64,000 nt of DNA from Amycolatopsis bartoniae. Lineage in GTDB: Bacteria > Actinomycetota > Actinomycetes > Mycobacteriales > Pseudonocardiaceae. Below, one piece after another: positions 15,849 through 25,958 of the stretch (the first letter of the stretch is position 1; every line of letters starts with the position of its first letter). The notes under the pieces were generated by a model. That model had not been told where the DNA came from. It searched no databases and saw only the letters and a program-made list of their open reading frames with translations. The stretch is taken from the NCBI RefSeq assembly GCF_014191255.1, contig NZ_JACHWH010000002.1:744001-808000 (forward strand), given 5' to 3'. A program made the translations under genes and the position numbers.

Positions 15849-17450
15849 TCACCCCCGCCTGCTCTTGTGGACCAGCGCGTCGCACATCGCGAGCCAGCTC
15901 GCCTCGACGATGTTCGGGTGCACGCCGACCGTCGTCCACTCGTGGTCGCCGTCGCTGGACTCCAGCAGCACGCGCGTGGTGGCGTCCGTACCGGGGTGGC
16001 CGGGCAGGATGCGCACCTTGTAGTCCGCCAGCTCGACACTGTCCAACCAGGACAGGTACGGCAGCAGTGCCTTGCGCAGCGCGGCGTCCAGCGCGTGCAC
16101 CGGCCCGTTGCCCTCCGCGGTAGCGATCACGCGCTCGCCCGAGACGTGCACCTTCACCGTCGCCTCGGAGACGATCTCGCCGTCGGAGCGGTGGTCGAGC
16201 ACCACCCGGTAGGACTCCAGGGTGAACGGCGGCGACGCGAAGTCCTCACCGGCTTCCTTGCGCAGCAACAGTTCCAGCGAAGCGTCCGCCGCCTCGAACG
16301 ACCAGCCCTCGGCCTCCAGCCGCTTGACCTTCGCCACCGCGCTGGTGAGCGCGTCGGGCAGGCCGGCGAGGTCGACCCCGAGCTCACGTCCCTTGAGCTC
16401 CAGGCTCGCCCTGCCGGCCATCTCGGTGACCAGGACCCGCATGTCGTTGCCGACGGAAGGAGGATCGATGTGGTTGTACAGCAACGGATCCACCTTGATC
16501 GCGCTCGCGTGCAGCCCCGCCTTGTGGGCGAAGGCCGAGGCCCCGACGTAGGCCTGGTGGGTGTCGGGGGCGATGTTCGCGATTTCGGCAAGGGCATGGG
16601 AGACGCGGGTCAGCTCGGCCGCTCCCCCGGTCGGGAGGACGTCCATGCCGAGCTTGGCCACGAGGTTTCCCGTCACGGCGAACAGGTCGGCGTTGCCCGC
16701 CCGTTCCCCGTAACCGTTCGCGGTGCACTGCACGTGCGTCGCGCCGGCCTGCACCGCCGCGACGCTGTTGGCCACGGCGCAGGACGTGTCGTCCTGGCAG
16801 TGGATGCCGAGCCGGAAACCGGTGCGCGCCTTGACGTCCCGCACCGTTTCGGCGAGCCCGAGCGGCAGCTGGCCGCCGTTGGTGTCGCACAGCACCACCA
16901 CGTCCGCACCGGCGTTCGCGGCCGCGTCGAGCACGCGCAGCGCCGTGTCCGGATCGTGGGCGTAGCCGTCGAAGAAGTGCTCCGCGTCGAGGAACACGCG
17001 CCGCCCCTCCCCCACCAGGAACGACACCGTGTCGGACACCATCGCGCACGCCTCGGGCACGTCCACGCGCAGCGCCCGCTCGATGTGGCGGCGGTCGGAC
17101 TTCGCGACGAGCGTGACCACGGGCGCTTCGGCGTCGAGCAGCGCGCGGACCTGCGGGTCCTTCGCCGCGGTGGTGCCCGCCTTGCGCGTCGAGCCGAACG
17201 CCACGAGCACCGCGTGCCTCAGCTCCAGCTCCCCCTTCGCCGCCCGCGCGAAGAACTCGGTGTCCTTCGGCAGCGCGCCCGGCCACCCGCCTTCGATGAA
17301 ACCGACGCCCAGCTCGTCGAGCAGCCGCGCCACCGCGAGCTTGTCCGGCACGGAGTAGGAAATTCCCTCACGCTGCGCGCCGTCCCGCAAAGTCGTGTCG
17401 TACAGGTGGAAGTCGTCCCCGAGCGGTGTTCCGGCCGGCGCCGTTCTCAT
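15849..17450 (-). CDS. cimA: (R)-citramalate synthase / isopropylmalate synthase-like protein
   Basis: A 533-residue member of the alpha-isopropylmalate/homocitrate/citramalate synthase group, which condenses pyruvate or another 2-oxo acid with acetyl-CoA on the way to isoleucine (or leucine). It has LYDTTLRDGAQREG near residue 18, GIHCQDDTSCAVANS and HAKxGLHASA-type FAHKAGLHASAIKVD (metal and substrate sites), then the C-terminal regulatory LeuA-dimer domain (about 380-520). GTG/ATG at 17450 follows AAGGAGAGC. A leader peptide and terminator upstream suggest control by attenuation. The protein family is annotated as citramalate synthase in actinobacteria; substrate specificity is inferred. 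Confidence 0.85.
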   Translation of the reverse strand: MRTAPAGTPLGDDFHLYDTTLRDGAQREGISYSVPDKLAVARLLDELGVGFIEGGWPGALPKDTEFFARAAKGELELRHAVLVAFGSTRKAGTTAAKDPQVRALLDAEAPVVTLVAKSDRRHIERALRVDVPEACAMVSDTVSFLVGEGRRVFLDAEHFFDGYAHDPDTALRVLDAAANAGADVVVLCDTNGGQLPLGLAETVRDVKARTGFRLGIHCQDDTSCAVANSVAAVQAGATHVQCTANGYGERAGNADLFAVTGNLVAKLGMDVLPTGGAAELTRVSHALAEIANIAPDTHQAYVGASAFAHKAGLHASAIKVDPLLYNHIDPPSVGNDMRVLVTEMAGRASLELKGRELGVDLAGLPDALTSAVAKVKRLEAEGWSFEAADASLELLLRKEAGEDFASPPFTLESYRVVLDHRSDGEIVSEATVKVHVSGERVIATAEGNGPVHALDAALRKALLPYLSWLDSVELADYKVRILPGHPGTDATTRVLLESSDGDHEWTTVGVHPNIVEASWLAMCDALVHKSRRG

Positions 17451-17492
17451 CGTGCTCTCCTTGTGGTGGGGCGGAAGGTCGTTCGGGCAAAG

Positions 17493-17522
17493 AAAAAACC
17501 TCCCGCAACGGGTGCGAGAGGT
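17493..17522 (-). terminator. Attenuator terminator upstream of cimA
   Basis: A 10-bp stem with one G-U pair (17513-17522 with 17498-17507), a 5-base loop, then six T residues on the minus strand. It lies between the short leader ORF and the cimA start, 42 bases before the latter, as expected of a transcription attenuator. Confidence 0.8.
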
Positions 17523-17549
17523 CTGCGCGCCGGGTGTCCGAGGTGGACG

Positions 17550-17594
17550 CTAGCCGGCGCGCCTGCCGATAATGATCACGGCGGAGAAAGTCAC
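17550..17594 (-). CDS. Leader peptide of cimA, Ile-rich
   Basis: A 14-codon ORF from GTG 17594 to TAG 17550, reading MTFSAVIIIGRRAG. Three consecutive Ile codons after Val fit sensing of isoleucine/valine-charged tRNA. The -10-like CATAGT at 17606-17601 ends six bases before the GTG, so translation may be leaderless. A shorter form from GTG 17579 would be MIIIGRRAG. The attenuator terminator follows 28 bases after the stop. Confidence 0.65.
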   Translation of the reverse strand: MTFSAVIIIGRRAG

Positions 17595-17627
17595 CACTTC
17601 ACTATGCCACACGGTTCCGAAAAGGCA

Positions 17628-17661
17628 AATGCCCTCCCCGGCGGAAACCGGGAAGGGCATT
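17628..17661 (-). terminator. Terminator of leuB
   Basis: A 14-bp stem with one G-U pair (17648-17661 with 17628-17641), a 6-base loop, and TTTT shortly after. It lies 13 bases past the leuB stop and just ahead of the cimA leader promoter. Confidence 0.75.
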
Positions 17662-17674
17662 CGCGGGAACGGGT

Positions 17675-18718
17675 TCAGGCCACGGGACGCGTGTTCGACG
17701 AAACCAGCGCGGCGAGCCGGTCGCCGATCGCGTGCGTCGAGCCCGGGTTCTTCTGGTCGCGCGTCGCGAGGTCGAACGCCACCGACGCCTCGATGCGGCG
17801 GGCCGCCTCGCGCTGGCCGAGGTGGTCCAGCAGCAGCGAGACCGACAGCACGGCGGCGGTCGGGTCGGCGAGGCCCTGGCCCGCGATGTCCGGGGCGCTG
17901 CCGTGCACCGGCTCGAACATGCTCGGGTTGCGGCGGGTGATGTCGAGGTTGCCGCTGGCGGCGAGCCCGATGCCACCGGTGACGGCGGCCGCGAGGTCGG
18001 TGAGGATGTCGCCGAACAGGTTGTCGGTGACGATCACGTCGAACCGCGACGGGTCGGTGACGAGGTGGATCATCGCGGCGTCGACGTGGGAGTAGGCCAC
18101 CGTGACGTCGGGGTGCTCCAGCGAGACCTCTTCGACGATCCGCGACCACAGCGAGCCCGCGTGCAGGAGCACGTTCGTCTTGTGCACCAGCGTCAGGTGC
18201 TTGCGCGGGCGATCCTCGGCGCGCTTGAACGCGTCGGCCACCACGCGCCGGATGCCGAACGCGGTGTTGACGCTGACCTCGGTGGCGATCTCGTGGTCGG
18301 TGTCCTTGCGCAGCAGGCCGCCGTTGCCCGCGTACGGGCCTTCGGTGCCTTCGCGCACGACGATCATGTCGATCTCGGACGAGGTGTCGGCCAGCGGGCC
18401 GCGCACGCCGGGGTAGAGCCGGGCGGGACGCAGGTTGACGTGGTGGTCGAGCTCGAACCGCAGGCGCAGCAGCAGGCCGCGTTCGAGGATGCCGCTGGGC
18501 ACGCTCGGGTCGCCGACCGCACCCAGCAGGATGGCGTCCTGCTCGCGCAGCTCGCCGAGCACGGACTCGGGCAGCAGCTCGCCCGTGGAGTGCCAGCGGG
18601 CCGCGCCGAGGTCGTAGCTGGTGGTTTCGACGCCGGGAACGACTTCGGCGAGTACCTTGAGCGCCTCGGTGATCACTTCGGGTCCGATCCCATCTCCTGG
18701 GATCACCGCGAGCCGCAT
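17675..18718 (-). CDS. leuB: 3-isopropylmalate dehydrogenase
   Basis: A 347-residue NAD-dependent oxidative decarboxylase of leucine synthesis, cytosolic and dimeric. [16 protein letters not shown] opens the protein, GAVGDP and [20 protein letters not shown] mark the substrate pocket, [11 protein letters not shown] and [18 protein letters not shown] supply the metal-binding Asp residues, and [18 protein letters not shown] is the cofactor loop. The length is normal. ATG 18718 is preceded by GGAGGTG. It is followed by its own terminator, so it is transcribed separately from cimA. Confidence 0.96.
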   Translation of the reverse strand: MRLAVIPGDGIGPEVITEALKVLAEVVPGVETTSYDLGAARWHSTGELLPESVLGELREQDAILLGAVGDPSVPSGILERGLLLRLRFELDHHVNLRPARLYPGVRGPLADTSSEIDMIVVREGTEGPYAGNGGLLRKDTDHEIATEVSVNTAFGIRRVVADAFKRAEDRPRKHLTLVHKTNVLLHAGSLWSRIVEEVSLEHPDVTVAYSHVDAAMIHLVTDPSRFDVIVTDNLFGDILTDLAAAVTGGIGLAASGNLDITRRNPSMFEPVHGSAPDIAGQGLADPTAAVLSVSLLLDHLGQREAARRIEASVAFDLATRDQKNPGSTHAIGDRLAALVSSNTRPVA

Positions 18719-18883
18719 CCAGACACCTCCGTCAACCAGTGCGGTGAGGCCCAGCCGGGCCGCTTCCGCACGAAAACTCCAGCCACGGCAGGTTACCGGC
18801 CGTTGTCACCGAGCCGAAGCGGCACCACCCTTATGCCGTAATTTCTCACGTCGCGAGACACCCGAACGGGTAGTCGCACTGAA

Positions 18884-18919
18884 GCCGCCGGGAGGCCCCG
18901 GAAAGGGCTTCCCGGCGGC
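18884..18919 (-). terminator. Terminator hairpin of the S8 peptidase gene
   Basis: A 15-bp stem with one G-U pair (18884-18898 with 18905-18919) and a 6-base loop, starting six bases past the peptidase stop. It has no T-run. The remaining intergenic DNA to leuB (18719-18883) should hold the leuB promoter; none is obvious. Confidence 0.7.
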
Positions 18920-18924
18920 CCTGA

Positions 18925-21900
18925 TCAGCGGATCTTGATCACCTGAGCGCGTGCACCAGCGCCGTTGTGGTGTACCAGCGCCAGTAGACCCTCACCCGTA
19001 TCGGCGGCGGCCGAGGCGGCGTTCCGGGTGACCGTCAGCCGGGTGCCCGGCTGCGCCGCGTAGAGCACCGCGGGGCCGCCCGTCCCCTGGACGGAGTACT
19101 CGGGCGCGAGCGGGTCGAACGACAGCGGGGTGCCCACCGAGTCGATGACCGCGTTCGGGCTGCCGGGCGCCGGGTAGTAGCCCGCCACCCCGGCGGTGTA
19201 GGTGATGCGGTGGCTCGCGGCTGCCGGGTCGAGGCCCAGGGCCGCGATGCTGACCGGCAGCACCACCACGTTCGTGTCGAACACGTTCGTGTCCACGTCG
19301 CCGAGCTGCCCGTTCACCGCCTGCACGTCCACCGACGGCTCACCGGCGGTGTTGAGGTCGACGGTGTTCACCAGCAGCACGTCGGTGCCCGTCGCCTTGG
19401 TCACGTACGCCTCGAAGTCCGGCTTGCCGTCCCCGGTGGTGTCGATGTCCACGAACGGGATCGTGTTGCTGCCGAGGTTCGCCCAGTCGCCCCACGTGGA
19501 CAGGCCGAACGCGAGCAGCGCGTCCTGCGGGGTGCCGGCCTGGCGCGCGGCCGGCGCGGTCGACGCGGCGCCGACGTACTGCAGGTCACCGCCCTTCGCG
19601 GTGTCGTTGACCGTGCAGCCCTCGGTGACCTTTCCGCGGCACGGCGGCAGCTTCGGCGAGGTGGCCTGCAGCTCCAACACGCTGATCAGCGACCGGTACC
19701 GCTCGCTGCCCGTGCCCTGGTCGAGCCCGCGCCCGCCGAGCGGCAGCGTGGCCTGGTCGCCACGCAGGTTCAGCGAGTTCGGCACGGTGATCGCCGAGAC
19801 CGGCTTCGGCGCGGCGTACACCGGCACGCGCAGCGGGACCGACGACCGGGTGACGGAGGTGAATGCCACGCGGCCGGAGGCGTCGGCGAGGAACTGCCGC
19901 GCGAGGCCCGCCTGCTCGGTCGCCATCGTCGGGTCGAGAACCTTCCGCAGCGCCGTGGGATCGGTGATCCGCAGGGTGACCCGCACCGACGCCTGGCCCT
20001 GCGGCGGGACGACGACCACCGGCGTGGACACCTGGTAGCGCACGCCCGGCAGCTCGTTCACCGCCTCGTAGTCCACCCGGTAGGTCGCCAGGCGGGTGCC
20101 CTTGTTGACGACCTTGATCGTCTTGGTGAGCGACAGCGGGCGGCCCGCCTCGACGGTGCCGAAGCCGACGCTCACCGTGCCGGGGTCGTCCGCCACGTAG
20201 GCCAGCACGGACGTGTCCAGCGCCGCCTTCGCGTCGATCCGCCCGGCCCCCACTCGTTGCGGAGCGTAGGTTTCGCCGCCGGCGGTGATGTCGTGGACCG
20301 CGGTGTCCATGATCGCGGCCTTGACCTCCTCCACCGACCAGTCCGGGTGCGCCTGGCGGACGAGCGCCGTCACGCCCGAGGTGTGTGGCGCCGCCATCGA
20401 GGTGCCCGACAGGACCGTGCGGTCGTTGCCGCTGCCGCGAAACGCCGACGTGATCGTGTCGCCCGGCGCCGAGACGTCCGGCTTCACCGCGGGCCCGCGC
20501 ACGCCACGCGAGGTGAACGAGCTCGGGCTGTCCACAATGGACGGATCGGAGGTCTGCAGGCTGGTCCGGCCCGCGCCGAAGAGGCGGACGGTCAGCGTGC
20601 CGGCGTCGAGCGCGGGCCGCACGGACGCGGTGGCCGAGGCGGTGAACTGGAACATCGGCACCGTCGCGTTGCCCGCGATCCCGGCCCCGAAGTGCTCCAC
20701 CGAGGACGACAGCAGCACGCCGGTCGCCCCGGCCGCCTGCGCGTTGTTGGCGCGGGCCGCCGAGCCGCAGGCCCGGGTGGAGTCGTTGTCGTCCCACTCC
20801 AGCCAGACGAACCTGCCCGCGGCGGCGGCCTTGTCGGCCGCGCTGTAGGGCGCGCAGCCGTCGGCGTCGGACAGCTTCACGACGCTGTTGGTCACGTCGA
20901 GCGTGTCGTAGTTCGCGTAATCCTGGCTGTACTGCCCGCCCTTGCGGCCCGCGACCGTGGCGGGCGCGGTCACTTCGGCGGCGTCGCGCAGCACGGACGC
21001 GTCGCGGCTGCTCGCCACGGTCAGCGCCTCCGGGGTGTTGCCCGGCGCGCCACCGACGTCGAACAGGTCACCGCCGTTGCCCGCGGAGATCACCGGCACG
21101 ACACCGTTGTGCGCGAGCTTGCGTACGAACAGCGAGTCCGGGTCGTCCGGCGCGCCGTAGTCGCTGCCCAGCGACAGGTTGACGACGTCGAGGTGGTCGT
21201 CGAAGTCGCCGTCGCCGTTCGGGTCCAGTGCCCAGTCGAGCGCCTGCGACGTGACGTCGGTGGACCCGCCGCAGCCGAACACCTTGATGGCGTACAGCAG
21301 GGCCTTCGGCGCGGTGCCCGGGCCGATCTTCATCGCGTTCAGCGCCTCCGGCGTGAGCTTCGAGTAGTCGCCGGTGAAGGTGCTGCCGTCGGCGTTGACG
21401 CCGAAGCCGCCGATGGTGCCCGAGACGTGCGTGCCGTGCTCGCCGCACGCGAGCGGGTTGGGGTCCGGCGCCGGTTCGGGGGAGCCACTGGTGCCGTTCG
21501 AGTCGTACTCGTCGCCCACCAGGTCGGTGCCGCCGACGACCTTCGCCGTCGGGAACAGCGGCGTCGGCTTCGACCGGTCGACCGAGGCGTACGCCTCCTT
21601 GGTGCCGGGACCGCCGAAGTCGGCGTGCGTGTAGTCGATGCCGTCGTCGATCACGCCGACGCGGATGCCGTCGCCGTAGCGGCCGGTCTGCTGCCACGCC
21701 GTGAGCGTGTTGGTCAGCTGGACGGCGCTGGCGTTCTCACGCGTCTTCGGCACCACCGTCCGGACCGACACGACGTCCTGGCGCTGCGCGATCTCCCGCA
21801 GCTTCGCCGCGTCCGCCGTGACGACGACGCCGGGAACCGCGTTCGACGTCTGGAACAGCTTCTTCGTGCCGGCGTCGAGCGAGCGCAGCTGGCCGAGCAC

Positions 21901-22212
21901 CGAGTCGGCCGCGCCGGTGACCCCGGCCCTGGCCGCGTTGGCGGCCTGCTTCGCCTTCTCGGTGCCACCGCTGCGGGCCGCGTTGAACGCGTCGACAGCG
22001 GGCTGCTGCGCCAGCTCGATGAAGGCGGTGGTCCTGCCCCGCGCCGCGGTGAGCCGCTCGGACAGCTTGCCGCGCAGGCCGGAGGTGTCCACCTTCACGG
22101 CGGGCACCCCGGCCGCGGGCGTGTCCTCCGCGGCGTCCGCCGTGCCCGCGACCGTGGCCGCCAGCGCGACGGCGAAGACGGCGGCCGGAAGCCGCCGGGC
22201 CCAAGTTCTCAT
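18925..22212 (-). CDS. Secreted S8 subtilisin-like serine peptidase with PA insert
   Basis: A 1095-residue exported protease. The signal peptide covers about 1-28, an inhibitor I9-like propeptide about 55-160, and the subtilase domain about 180-640 with catalytic Asp189 (VGVIDDGID), His262 (EHGTHVSGT) and Ser605 (LSGTSMAAPH). A protease-associated domain is inserted at about 430-555, between the oxyanion Asn region (SAGNGG) and the Ser. The C-terminal 400 residues contain fibronectin-like and unrecognised domains, typical of large actinobacterial vacuolar-type subtilases. It is a single-gene unit with a strong terminator. It probably degrades external protein for nutrition; no cognate substrate is adjacent. 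Confidence 0.93.
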   Translation of the reverse strand: MRTWARRLPAAVFAVALAATVAGTADAAEDTPAAGVPAVKVDTSGLRGKLSERLTAARGRTTAFIELAQQPAVDAFNAARSGGTEKAKQAANAARAGVTGAADSVLGQLRSLDAGTKKLFQTSNAVPGVVVTADAAKLREIAQRQDVVSVRTVVPKTRENASAVQLTNTLTAWQQTGRYGDGIRVGVIDDGIDYTHADFGGPGTKEAYASVDRSKPTPLFPTAKVVGGTDLVGDEYDSNGTSGSPEPAPDPNPLACGEHGTHVSGTIGGFGVNADGSTFTGDYSKLTPEALNAMKIGPGTAPKALLYAIKVFGCGGSTDVTSQALDWALDPNGDGDFDDHLDVVNLSLGSDYGAPDDPDSLFVRKLAHNGVVPVISAGNGGDLFDVGGAPGNTPEALTVASSRDASVLRDAAEVTAPATVAGRKGGQYSQDYANYDTLDVTNSVVKLSDADGCAPYSAADKAAAAGRFVWLEWDDNDSTRACGSAARANNAQAAGATGVLLSSSVEHFGAGIAGNATVPMFQFTASATASVRPALDAGTLTVRLFGAGRTSLQTSDPSIVDSPSSFTSRGVRGPAVKPDVSAPGDTITSAFRGSGNDRTVLSGTSMAAPHTSGVTALVRQAHPDWSVEEVKAAIMDTAVHDITAGGETYAPQRVGAGRIDAKAALDTSVLAYVADDPGTVSVGFGTVEAGRPLSLTKTIKVVNKGTRLATYRVDYEAVNELPGVRYQVSTPVVVVPPQGQASVRVTLRITDPTALRKVLDPTMATEQAGLARQFLADASGRVAFTSVTRSSVPLRVPVYAAPKPVSAITVPNSLNLRGDQATLPLGGRGLDQGTGSERYRSLISVLELQATSPKLPPCRGKVTEGCTVNDTAKGGDLQYVGAASTAPAARQAGTPQDALLAFGLSTWGDWANLGSNTIPFVDIDTTGDGKPDFEAYVTKATGTDVLLVNTVDLNTAGEPSVDVQAVNGQLGDVDTNVFDTNVVVLPVSIAALGLDPAAASHRITYTAGVAGYYPAPGSPNAVIDSVGTPLSFDPLAPEYSVQGTGGPAVLYAAQPGTRLTVTRNAASAAADTGEGLLALVHHNGAGARAQVIKIR

Positions 22213-22314
22213 CGAAGTCCACTCCAGATCAAAAGGGTGGCTGAGAACCTATCCCGGAACCCGGCGGCTTCCTAGGGCGAAACGGAGGAATCCGACTTTC
22301 GTCGGTCTATCGGG

Positions 22315-23913
22315 TCAAGCGAACGTCACGGCACGAATCGTGCGCGCACCCACCGTCGCCGCGATCGGCTCCAGCAGGTGGCTGTCCACCTCGCGGTCGA
22401 CGCGCAGCAGCATCACCGCGTCCGTGCCGTCCGTGGTCTGGCTGATCTGCGCCGCCTCGATGTTGACCGAGGCCTCGCCGAGCAGCGTGCCGACGCGGCC
22501 CATGATGCCGGGGCGGTCCGGGTACTCCAGCAGCAGCATGTTGCCCTCGGCGCGGATGTCGAAGTGCCTGCCGTTGACCTCGACCAGCTTCTCGACCTCA
22601 CCCTTGCCGGTGACCGAACCCGACACCGACACCGTGCTGCCGTCCTCGCGCACCGCGCGCACGGTGACCAGGCTGCGCCAGTTCGGGCTCTCGGTCTGCT
22701 TGGTCAGCTCGACGCGCACCCCCAGCTCCTCGGCCAGCCGCGGCGCGTTCACGAACGTCACCTGGTCCTCGACCACGCCGGAGAACACCCCGCGCAGCGC
22801 GGCCAGCTGCAGCACGCTCACGTCCTCGTTCGACAGCTCGCCGCTGACGGTGACGGTGACCGACGCCGGGGCCTTCTGGCTCAACGCCGACACGACCGTG
22901 CCGAGCTTCTGGGTGAGCGACAGGTACGGCCGCACCTCCTCGCCGACCGCGCCGCCGCCGGAGACGTTCACCGCGTCCGGCACGAAGTCACCACGCAGGG
23001 CCAGCAGCACCGAGTGCGCGACGTCCGTGCCCGCGCGGTCCTGCGCCTCGGCGGTGGAGGCGCCCAGGTGCGGGGTGACCACGACGTTGGGCAGCTCGAA
23101 CAGCGGGCTGGAGGTGGTGGGCTCGGTGGCGAACACGTCGATGCCCGCGCCGCCGACGTGCCCGCTGCGGATGGCGTCGGCGAGGGCCTCCTCGACGACG
23201 AGGCCACCGCGTGCGGCGTTGACGATGATGACGCCCTGCTTGGTCTTCTTGAGCGCCTCGGCGTCGATGAGGCCCTTGGTCTCGGGCGTCTTGGGCAGGT
23301 GGATCGAGATCGCGTCGGCCCGCGACAGCAGCTCGTCCAGGCTCACCAGCTCGATGCCCAGCTGCGCGGCGCGCGCGGCCGACACGTACGGGTCGTACGC
23401 GATGATCGTGGTGCCGAAGGCGGCGAGGCGCTGCGAGACCAGCTGCCCGATCTTGCCGAGGCCGACGACGCCGACGGTCTTGCCGTTCAGCTCCACGCCG
23501 GTGAAGGCGCTGCGCTTCCACTCCCCGCCCCGCAGGCTCTGGTCGGCGGCGGGGACCCGGCGCGCGACGGCGAGCAGCAGCGCGACGGCGTGCTCGGCGG
23601 CGGAGACGATGTTCGACGTGGGCGCGTTGACGACCAGGACACCGCGGGCGGTGGCGGCGGGTACCTCGACGTTGTCGAGGCCGACCCCGGCGCGGGCGAC
23701 GACCTTGAGCCTGCTGGTCGCGTTCAGCACCTCGGCGTCGACCTGGGTCGCGGACCGGACGAGCAGCGCGTCGGCGCCCTTCACCGCTTCGAGGAGTGCG
23801 GGACGGTCGGTGCCGTCCACGTGCTGGACCTCAACCTCGTCGCCGAACACGCTCAGCACGGAGGGCGCGAGCTTTTCGGCGATGAGGACGACGGGCTTGC
23901 TGGGGTTGGTCAC
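22315..23913 (-). CDS. serA: D-3-phosphoglycerate dehydrogenase
   Basis: A 532-residue NAD-dependent dehydrogenase, first step of serine synthesis. GVGLDNVEVPAATARGVLV and GKTVGVVGLGKIGQLVSQRL form the catalytic and NAD-binding parts (about 80-180), and the catalytic HLGASTAEAQDRAG His lies near residue 280. The intervening allosteric substrate-binding domain (about 320-450) and a C-terminal ACT domain (about 460-530) make it the long, serine-feedback-inhibited type seen in mycobacteria. GTG 23913 is the start. A weak 5-bp hairpin (22292-22305) downstream is the only terminator candidate. Confidence 0.95.
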   Translation of the reverse strand: MTNPSKPVVLIAEKLAPSVLSVFGDEVEVQHVDGTDRPALLEAVKGADALLVRSATQVDAEVLNATSRLKVVARAGVGLDNVEVPAATARGVLVVNAPTSNIVSAAEHAVALLLAVARRVPAADQSLRGGEWKRSAFTGVELNGKTVGVVGLGKIGQLVSQRLAAFGTTIIAYDPYVSAARAAQLGIELVSLDELLSRADAISIHLPKTPETKGLIDAEALKKTKQGVIIVNAARGGLVVEEALADAIRSGHVGGAGIDVFATEPTTSSPLFELPNVVVTPHLGASTAEAQDRAGTDVAHSVLLALRGDFVPDAVNVSGGGAVGEEVRPYLSLTQKLGTVVSALSQKAPASVTVTVSGELSNEDVSVLQLAALRGVFSGVVEDQVTFVNAPRLAEELGVRVELTKQTESPNWRSLVTVRAVREDGSTVSVSGSVTGKGEVEKLVEVNGRHFDIRAEGNMLLLEYPDRPGIMGRVGTLLGEASVNIEAAQISQTTDGTDAVMLLRVDREVDSHLLEPIAATVGARTIRAVTFA

Positions 23914-24052
23914 GATTCGACTCCCAAAGAAAGACGCAGCTCGGCGGATGGCTCGAAGTCTAGTCGCGTGCGGTCGGGGTTCCGTTAACGGGCGCGCAAC
24001 CTGACGAAAACATGACCCTCGGCCGAAATGCGTCCCAGAATGCGGGAAACGA

Positions 24053-24328
24053 TCAGTTCTCCGGCAGGTCGAATTCCCCGTCGCGGACGCCCGCCACGAA
24101 GGCGTCCCATTCGGACGGTGTGAACACCAGCACCGTGCCGTCCGGTTCGGACGACGAGCGCAGCGCGGTGTAGGTCAGGCCGTCGGTGTGGGGCACGAAC
24201 GCGTACTCGATCGCGTCCGGGATGGTCTCGCCCGCGGGCTCGGCCCGTTGCCACTGCGCGGTTTCCAGATCGAGCACATGCCGCACGCCGGCTTTGTCGT
24301 CGACGGGAGAGGTGCGTTGATCACTCAT
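24053..24328 (-). CDS. DUF397 domain protein
   Basis: A 91-residue actinobacterial protein whose C-terminus reads VLVFTPSEWDAFVAGVRDGEFD, the typical end of DUF397 proteins; the N-terminal WxxSSxS part is degenerate. Start ATG 24328 is chosen over an upstream in-frame codon because that would run into the ilvC terminator. DUF397 genes usually sit beside an XRE-family regulator and may modulate it, but none is adjacent here. It lies between serA and ilvC with its own promoter space. Confidence 0.7.
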   Translation of the reverse strand: MSDQRTSPVDDKAGVRHVLDLETAQWQRAEPAGETIPDAIEYAFVPHTDGLTYTALRSSSEPDGTVLVFTPSEWDAFVAGVRDGEFDLPEN

Positions 24329-24356
24329 GGCGCACACGGTAGCTCGGATGAGCGGC

Positions 24357-24396
24357 GGTGCCACCTTCACGGGGTGAACGCCGTGAAGGTGGCACC
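24357..24396 (-). terminator. Terminator of the ilvBNC operon
   Basis: A perfect 16-bp inverted repeat (24357-24372 with 24381-24396) with an 8-base loop, 14 bases after the ilvC stop. It would end transcription of ilvB-ilvN-ilvC before the DUF397 gene. Confidence 0.8.
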
Positions 24397-24410
24397 GGAG
24401 GTGGGACTGA

Positions 24411-25451
<1,041 letters not shown>

Positions 25452-25958
25452 TCAGCGAGGCGAAGTTGCCGTGATCGACCGGGCGCCCCGTCCCACGGCG
25501 ACCATGCCGGACTGCACGATCTCCCGGACGCCGTAGGGCTCGAGCATGCGCAGGAGGGCACCCAGTTTGTCCCCGGTGCCCGTCGCCTCGATGGTCAGCG
25601 CCTCGGGTGAGACGTCGACGACCTTGGCGCGGAACAGCTGCACGGTCTCCAGCACCTGGCTGCGGACGGTGGCGTCGGCCCTGACCTTGACCAGCAGCAG
25701 TTCGCGCTGCACGGACGCGGCGGGTTCGAGCTCGACGATCTTGATGACGTTCACGAGCTTGTTGAGCTGCTTGGTCACCTGTTCGAGCGGTAGCTCCTCA
25801 ACAGCGACCACGATCGTCATGCGGGACACCTCGGGGTTCTCCGTGGGTCCGACGGCGAGGGACTCGATGTTGAAGCCCCGGCGCGAGAACAGCCCGGCCA
25901 CCCTGGCGAGCGCACCGGGCACATTCTCCACCAGCACGCTGAGCGTATGAGTGCTCAC
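25452..25958 (-). CDS. ilvN: Acetolactate synthase small (regulatory) subunit
   Basis: A 168-residue ACT-domain protein that binds valine and controls the catalytic IlvB subunit. [35 protein letters not shown] (spread over residues 3-38) is the canonical N-terminal ACT region, followed by a second ACT-like domain from about residue 80. Its start overlaps the ilvB stop by four bases, so translation is coupled, and ilvC follows after 27 bases. Confidence 0.96.
   Translation of the reverse strand: MSTHTLSVLVENVPGALARVAGLFSRRGFNIESLAVGPTENPEVSRMTIVVAVEELPLEQVTKQLNKLVNVIKIVELEPAASVQRELLLVKVRADATVRSQVLETVQLFRAKVVDVSPEALTIEATGTGDKLGALLRMLEPYGVREIVQSGMVAVGRGARSITATSPR

Noticed and set aside
19210-22275. 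A 1021-codon plus-strand frame opposite the S8 peptidase
   Set aside because: It is an Arg/Val/Gly-rich shadow of the peptidase gene caused by high GC3; no motifs.
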